Of a stretch of 64,000 bases of DNA, positions 59,608 to 64,000 are shown one piece after another. The number at the start of each line of letters is the position of its first letter. Positions within the stretch are counted from its first letter, which is position 1. This DNA is from Dyadobacter sp. CY356 (GTDB taxonomy: Bacteria > Bacteroidota > Bacteroidia > Cytophagales > Spirosomataceae), in NCBI RefSeq assembly GCF_021440195.1, contig NZ_JAJTSZ010000008.1, forward strand, positions 186,001 through 250,000, in the 5' to 3' direction. Both the position numbers and the translations under genes were made by a program. Below the pieces are notes generated by a model. It had not been told where the DNA came from. It saw only the letters and a list, made by a program, of their open reading frames with translations, and ran no database searches.

Positions 59608-60846
59608 ATGAAAAAGGTCTATTGCACAGTATTATCTTTAATGATCCCTTTTTTGGGTTTTAGTAAGTCGGGCTTGGCAGAAGAAAAGAAAACCAAAACA
59701 ACAGAAACTACCAAGATTGAGGAGGTAAAAGAAGAAGGTGAAGAAGGTAAGGGATCTTTTGCGTTTTCTGGTTATTTAGATTCATATTACATGGCCAACT
59801 TTAATAAGCCGGCCTCACGTTCAAACCTTGGCCAGGCAAACGCCCGTGTTTTTGATATCAAATCGGGTGAGTTTCAGTTGGGTTTGGTACAGGCAAAAGC
59901 GGTTTATACCAATTCTAAATCTGAGGCAGTTGTTGACTTGACTTTTGGTCCTAATGCAAACCTGGGTAACTATGGTAATTTCCCGTTCAGTACAGCTTTG
60001 GCCATCAAACAAGCTTACTTTACGTATAAATTTACAGACAAGTTCTCAATGACAGCAGGTCAGTTTGGAACGCATATCGGATATGAAGTAATTGATGCGC
60101 CTGCAAACTTTAACTACTCACTTTCAAACTTATTTAACAACGGGCCATTTTATCATACGGGGGTTAAGGCAACTTATGCTTTCACTGATAAAGTTTCATT
60201 AATGGCTGGTGTGGTTAACAATGTAGATGGATTGGGAGATAACAACCGCAAAAAAGGTATTATATCTCAATTATTCATTTCACCTGTTACAGGATGGAAT
60301 GTCTACCTTAACTTTATCAATAGCAATGAAGCTAACCCGGGTTCGGACGGAGATTCTCCAAAAGCTCATTACCGCGTATTTGATGTTACTTCAAGTTATC
60401 AGATTACCCCAAAATTCCTGGTTGGAGTTAATGCCGCACTTGGCTCTCAAAAAGGAGATTATCAAGGGTATGGGGGGCCAACGGATGCGCAAACATGGGG
60501 TGGAGCTGCACTTTATTCTAATGTAGCGATTACAGACAATTTTGCGATCGGTGCGCGTTACGAATATTTCAATAACGATAACGGTGTAAGAGCTTTACTT
60601 GCATTTCCTAATGGAAAAGGAACAGCAGAAAGTCCAATTTCTGGTATTGGAACTCACGTAAATTCTGTAACTTTAACAGGAAACATCGGTCTTGCAGATG
60701 GACACATTCTTATCAAACCTGAATTCCGTCTTGACGCTTATCCAAAAGCTGGTGGTAACAAGGAAGAACAATTTGAAGATTCAGACGGAAATTTCACAAA
60801 AAGCAGTCAGACAACATTTGGAATTGCTTTTATCTATAAATTTTAA
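59608..60846 (+). CDS. Outer-membrane porin-like beta-barrel protein
   Basis: 412 residues. A signal peptide (cleavage in the region KSGLAEEKK) is followed by a Lys/Glu-rich stretch of about 30 residues. The rest is a long series of amphipathic beta-strands with Gly and aromatic girdle residues (FSGYLDSYYMANF, FSMTAGQFGTHIGYE, FAIGARYEYF) ending in a C-terminal aromatic residue (FIYKF), as in outer-membrane barrels of the OprB/PF07642-like group. It probably lets small solutes through. 43 bp upstream of amtB on the same strand, so the pair may be co-expressed for ammonium use (inference). Confidence 0.85.
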   Translation: MKKVYCTVLSLMIPFLGFSKSGLAEEKKTKTTETTKIEEVKEEGEEGKGSFAFSGYLDSYYMANFNKPASRSNLGQANARVFDIKSGEFQLGLVQAKAVYTNSKSEAVVDLTFGPNANLGNYGNFPFSTALAIKQAYFTYKFTDKFSMTAGQFGTHIGYEVIDAPANFNYSLSNLFNNGPFYHTGVKATYAFTDKVSLMAGVVNNVDGLGDNNRKKGIISQLFISPVTGWNVYLNFINSNEANPGSDGDSPKAHYRVFDVTSSYQITPKFLVGVNAALGSQKGDYQGYGGPTDAQTWGGAALYSNVAITDNFAIGARYEYFNNDNGVRALLAFPNGKGTAESPISGIGTHVNSVTLTGNIGLADGHILIKPEFRLDAYPKAGGNKEEQFEDSDGNFTKSSQTTFGIAFIYKF

Positions 60847-60889
60847 TTCACCTTCTTAAATCAAAAACAATCGAAATCTCTACAAAACA

Positions 60890-62209
60890 ATGGAAAAACG
60901 TAATTATTTACCACTGATTATTTTACTGGTAATTGCTCTGCTGGGGGCTTTTGTTCCTAGCGTGCCTACCAAAATTGTCACTGAGGGCTTAAATTCGGGC
61001 GATATCGCCTGGATGTTGGTATCATCCGCACTGGTACTGTTAATGACTCCCGGTTTAGCTTATTTTTATGGAGGTATGGTTAATAACAAAAATGTTATTT
61101 CCACCATGCTTCAAAGCTTTATCGCCATGGGTGTTATTAGCGTTCTTTGGGTTGTAGTTGGTTTCAGTCTTGCTTTTGGAGATGACATTGGAGGATTTAT
61201 CGGTAATCCGACCACTCACTTTATGTTTAAAGGCGTGTTGGATGGTCCTGCTTTCGGAACAATTCCTTTCGCTTTATTTGCGATGTTCCAAATGAAGTTC
61301 GCTGTTATTACACCTGCTCTTATCACAGGATCTATGGCTGAGCGTGTAAATTTCCGCTCTTATGTACTTTTCATGATTTTGTTCTGTGTGTTTGTTTACG
61401 CTCCGCTTTGCCACATGACATGGCATGCAGATGGTATCTTGTTCAAAATGGGGGTTCTTGACTTTGCTGGTGGAACAGTTGTTCACATGTCTGCTGGCTG
61501 GGCAGCTTTGGCTGGTGCAATGTATTTGAAAAGACGTAAATCTGTACTTGAATCACACGTATTGCCTCCTGCAAACATTCCTTACGTTCTTTTAGGAACT
61601 GGTTTACTTTGGTTTGGATGGTTCGGTTTCAACGCCGGTTCTGCTTTGACTGCTTCTCCTTTGGCAGTTTCTGCTTTCGCTGCAACTAACACTGCTGCCG
61701 GTGCTGCTGGTTTGGCCTGGGTATTGTTCGATGTTGCAAGAGGTAAAAAAGTTTCTGCACTTGGCTTTTGTATCGGTGCGGTTGTAGGTCTAGTGGCTAT
61801 CACGCCTGCTGCTGGTTTCGTAACCGTTCCTTCGTCTATCTTCATCGGTGCAGTTGCTGCATGTATCAGTAATTATGTTGCACACCTTCGCACTCGTTCA
61901 ACTTTGGATGATACACTTGACGTGTTCCCTTGCCATGGTGTAGGTGGAATGGTTGGTATGTTGATGACTGGTATTTTCGCAACAAGTGCAGTGAACCCAT
62001 TGGTAACTGATCAAGGTCTTGCTTTTGGTGAAACTACGCTTTTCATCAACCACGTAATTGCGTTGGTAGGTGTTTCAGCATTCGCTTTCGGAGGTTCATT
62101 CCTTCTTTTGAAAATTACAGATCTTATTTTGCCGCTACGTGTATCTGAAACTGACGAAAAAGTTGGTTTGGATATCAGCCAGCATGATGAGTTCCTTGTA
62201 GAAGCATAG
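60890..62209 (+). CDS. amtB: Ammonium transporter
   Basis: 439 residues with about eleven membrane helices and a full Amt signature: DIAWMLVSSALVLLMTPGLAYFYGGM at the first helices, AERVNFRSYVLF, and the twin His region (DFAGGTVVHMSAGWAAL and FPCHGVGGMVGML). It conducts ammonium/ammonia through the inner membrane. A PII/GlnK gene, usually beside amtB, is not seen in the window. Codon use is strongly biased, as in well-expressed genes. It ends at a 40-bp palindromic terminator. Confidence 0.95.
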   Translation: MEKRNYLPLIILLVIALLGAFVPSVPTKIVTEGLNSGDIAWMLVSSALVLLMTPGLAYFYGGMVNNKNVISTMLQSFIAMGVISVLWVVVGFSLAFGDDIGGFIGNPTTHFMFKGVLDGPAFGTIPFALFAMFQMKFAVITPALITGSMAERVNFRSYVLFMILFCVFVYAPLCHMTWHADGILFKMGVLDFAGGTVVHMSAGWAALAGAMYLKRRKSVLESHVLPPANIPYVLLGTGLLWFGWFGFNAGSALTASPLAVSAFAATNTAAGAAGLAWVLFDVARGKKVSALGFCIGAVVGLVAITPAAGFVTVPSSIFIGAVAACISNYVAHLRTRSTLDDTLDVFPCHGVGGMVGMLMTGIFATSAVNPLVTDQGLAFGETTLFINHVIALVGVSAFAFGGSFLLLKITDLILPLRVSETDEKVGLDISQHDEFLVEA

Positions 62210-62222
62210 GAATTTAAAACAT

Positions 62223-62262
62223 AAAAAACCGACCGGCAGAATATTCTGCCGGTCGGTTTTTT
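62223..62262. terminator. 40-bp perfect palindromic terminator after amtB
   Basis: Bases 62223-62262 form a perfect palindrome with core CCGACCGGCAGAATATTCTG and A-run/T-run ends. It ends amtB and may act in both directions. Confidence 0.9.
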
Positions 62263-62336
62263 GTTACTAATGCTTTTTTTGAAATGTTCTTATTTTAGAA
62301 CGGGTGCACCGAACTGAATTATCGTTAAACGCATTC

Positions 62337-62382
62337 CTAACAGCTAACAGCTAACAGCTAACAGCTAACAGCTAACAGCTAA
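62337..62382. repeat. Tandem heptanucleotide repeat (CTAACAG)n
   Basis: Six perfect copies of CTAACAG (62337-62378) followed by a partial CTAA. The final copy merges with the stop codon (TAG, 62379-62381 on the minus strand) of the methylthiotransferase gene. The unit length is not a multiple of three. Confidence 0.9.
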
Positions 62383-63707
62383 TGCGCAGGTTCATAATTT
62401 TCGGATTCCATAACCTCCATTAACCCTGATTCATTGAGATGAACGTACTGTATTTCCTTGGTTTCGTTGATCAGAAGCGGATCGTATTTTACAGCTACAC
62501 GAATATAATTTTCAGTAAAGCCAAGCATTTGTCCGTTCTGTATTTCATCTTCAAACAATACAGTACCCGTTTTTCCAATCTGTGATTCGTAGAAATGTCT
62601 CTTCTTCTTTTCAGAAAGTATATGAAGCATTTTAGATCGTTCTGCTCTTTCTGATTTTGGTACAATTGGTCTAATCGTTGTCGCCAGCGTATTTTCCCGT
62701 TCCGAATAAGTAAAAACGTGGAGATAGGAAATGTCAAGCTCATTTAAAAACTGGTAGCTTTCCAAAAATAATTCATGCGTTTCACCCGGATGGCCCACAA
62801 TCACGTCGACCCCGATGCAGCAATCCGGCATTAATGATTTAATTTTTGCTACTCTCTCAACATACAATTCTCTCCTGTACCTACGGCGCATGAGTGCCAA
62901 AACGCTGTTTGAGCCAGATTGTAACGGAATATGGAAATGAGGAACAAAACGTTTCGACTGCGCTACAAATTCAATTACTTCATCGGTCAATAAATTTGGT
63001 TCGATAGAAGAAATCCTGAATCTTGATATACCTTCCACTTCGTCCAATGCTCTGATCAGATCCAGAAAAGTTTCTTTTTTAATACCATTCTGAATTCCAA
63101 AATCTCCGATATTAACACCCGTCAACACAATTTCCTTAACCTCTCTTGCAGCAATATCCTGAGCAGCTTTGACGATATTGGCTATTGTGTCCGAACGGCT
63201 TTTTCCACGCGCCAGTGGTATTGTGCAATAAGCGCAGGGATAGTCACATCCGTCCTGCACTTTCAGGAAAGTACGGGTACGGTCATTAAGTGAATAGGAA
63301 GTATGGTATTCAACCGCATCTTCAATAGGAGAAGCAAGGATTTTCGCAGTTTGATTGACCGGCTCCTTTTCAAAAGTATCCAGTAATTCAACCAGGCGGA
63401 ATTTTTCAGCTGCACCTAAAACGGCATCTACACCAGGAATTTCGGCAATTTCAGCAGGTTTTAATTGCGCATAACAACCTATGATGGCAACGTAACCGTC
63501 GGCATTTATTTTTTGTGCTTCACGAACAATTTTGCGGCATTTCTTATCCGCATTTTCAGTTACTGAGCAAGTATTGATGATAAAGATATCCGGCTTATCG
63601 TTGAATTCAACCTTGGAATAACCCTTGTCTTCAAACATCCTCGCGATCGAAGAACTTTCAGAGTAATTCAGTTTACAACCCAGCGTATAAAAAGCGACTT
63701 TTTTCAT
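62379..63707 (-). CDS. mtaB: tRNA t6A37 methylthiotransferase
   Basis: 442 residues. The UPF0004 domain contains Cys11 (TLGCKLNY), Cys47 (NTCSVT) and Cys78 (IIGCYAQL) for one [4Fe-4S] cluster. The radical-SAM cluster motif is C154-x3-C158-x2-C161 (CDYPCAYC). A TRAM domain follows at about 370-435. The IIGCYAQLKP form matches MtaB (2-methylthio-t6A) rather than MiaB. The stop codon lies in the tandem CTAACAG repeat. A CAAAATTA sequence (63727-63734) may be its -7 element. Confidence 0.93.
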   Translation of the reverse strand: MKKVAFYTLGCKLNYSESSSIARMFEDKGYSKVEFNDKPDIFIINTCSVTENADKKCRKIVREAQKINADGYVAIIGCYAQLKPAEIAEIPGVDAVLGAAEKFRLVELLDTFEKEPVNQTAKILASPIEDAVEYHTSYSLNDRTRTFLKVQDGCDYPCAYCTIPLARGKSRSDTIANIVKAAQDIAAREVKEIVLTGVNIGDFGIQNGIKKETFLDLIRALDEVEGISRFRISSIEPNLLTDEVIEFVAQSKRFVPHFHIPLQSGSNSVLALMRRRYRRELYVERVAKIKSLMPDCCIGVDVIVGHPGETHELFLESYQFLNELDISYLHVFTYSERENTLATTIRPIVPKSERAERSKMLHILSEKKKRHFYESQIGKTGTVLFEDEIQNGQMLGFTENYIRVAVKYDPLLINETKEIQYVHLNESGLMEVMESENYEPAH

Positions 63708-63726
63708 AGTAATGACAATAAGAGTG

Positions 63727-63734
63727 CAAAATTA
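63727..63734 (-). promoter_or_regulatory. Possible -7 element for mtaB
   Basis: CAAAATTA reads TAATTTTG on the minus strand, an exact TAnnTTTG match, 20 bp before the mtaB start. No -33 element is clear. Confidence 0.4.
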
Positions 63735-63746
63735 CACTTTTTCCGC

Positions 63747-64000
63747 TTAACGCTTTAAATAATCACCAAAAGAAGCTTGTAAATAGGATTTTCCATAGTC
63801 AACTTCTGTGGATTTCAGATTACCGGATTTCTCAGTAATGTTGCCTCCAATGTTATCTCTGACAATAAACCCGTTAGGGCGTATCCAGCCGAAACCGTTC
63901 ATAAAAGCGAAATAGGCAAACGGAGTACGTTTTTTCATGAAAATATCATTACTCCAATGGAAGGATTTTGACGGCAGATTAAGTTGATTAACCAGAGTCG
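63747..64000 (-). CDS. C-terminal part of a probable LTA synthase/sulfatase-family protein, cut by window
   Basis: The frame is open to the right edge with no start needed inside the window; the Met at 63938 is internal. The visible 84 residues include LVNQLNLPSKSFHWSNDIF followed by FAYFAFMNGFGWIRP and DNIGGN. This resembles the end of LTA-synthase-family (alkaline-phosphatase-fold sulfatase) proteins of Bacteroidota, which act on phosphoglycerol or phosphoethanolamine head groups in the envelope. The catalytic part is outside the window, so the family call is moderate. Confidence 0.6.
   Translation of the reverse strand, partial: TLVNQLNLPSKSFHWSNDIFMKKRTPFAYFAFMNGFGWIRPNGFIVRDNIGGNITEKSGNLKSTEVDYGKSYLQASFGDYLKR

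Noticed and set aside
1-64000. Mobile elements, prophage, CRISPR arrays, tRNA or rRNA genes
   Set aside because: I saw no transposase or integrase, no regularly spaced repeat-spacer arrays and no recognisable tRNA cloverleaf. The HTH/S24 gene alone is not enough to call a phage.

Overview
The window looks like a chromosomal segment of a Bacteroidota bacterium, most likely of the order Cytophagales and perhaps a Dyadobacter/Spirosoma-type organism (inference). The signs are Bacteroidota-type promoter elements (TAnnTTTG at the -7 position, best seen at 58834-58863), few Shine-Dalgarno sequences, lipoproteins with a signal peptide followed by Cys, a secreted protein with a carboxypeptidase-regulatory-like domain, XRE/S24 regulators, stand-alone CheB/CheR with hybrid kinases, and a DnaE-type polymerase III. 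I saw no rRNA, tRNA, insertion sequence, prophage or CRISPR array. Most of the window is housekeeping and general accessory chromosome.

Layout. 1-3.3 kb: a cut XRE/S24 regulator, an SDR/DUF2867 protein and two small unknown genes. 3.7-12.5 kb: a GapN-like aldehyde dehydrogenase, then a minus-strand signalling operon (REC-PAS-kinase, a 1201-residue CHASE3/GAF hybrid kinase with three receivers, a CheY-like receiver, CheR, CheB) with no chemoreceptor, CheA or CheW. 12.7-16.3 kb: three unknown proteins and two methyltransferases. 16.3-21.1 kb: a heme-binding dehydrogenase-like lipoprotein, a hexuronate-type MFS transporter and an XRE-cupin regulator, with a pair of inverted GC-rich palindromes between the last two. 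21.1-31 kb: SGNH hydrolase, secreted GH32 fructanase, DUF2911, NTF2-like protein, an Anbu-type proteasome-like protein, secreted M28 peptidase, RND exporter and a methyltransferase. 31-46 kb: a TPR sensor kinase, Mpg, YicC, PdxA, a 2-hydroxyacid dehydrogenase, DUF421, L25 and Prs, PAP2 and TrpS, a RelE/ParE toxin pair, DUF2461, DnaE and thioredoxin. 46.2-46.8 kb: a HigBA pair behind a 26-bp perfect palindrome.

46.8-57.7 kb is the most unusual part. Transcribed leftwards are an esterase, a RimK-like ATP-grasp enzyme with a Lys/Ala/Pro-rich tail, a GCS2-type carboxylate-amine ligase, a class I glutamine amidotransferase, a second ATP-grasp-like protein whose motif order looks permuted, and a PLP aminotransferase. 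A secreted protein and a second esterase lie next to them on the other strand. Two or three amide/peptide-bond-forming enzymes with an amidotransferase and hydrolases suggest a pathway for an uncharacterised amide- or peptide-like metabolite. The product cannot be read from the sequence.

57.7-64 kb: a LuxC-like acyl-CoA reductase divergent from a 2x[4Fe-4S] ferredoxin, a porin-like outer-membrane protein with the AmtB ammonium transporter and no PII gene beside it, a 7-bp tandem repeat running into the stop codon of the tRNA methylthiotransferase MtaB, and the C-terminal end of a probable LTA-synthase-family sulfatase-fold enzyme cut by the window edge.
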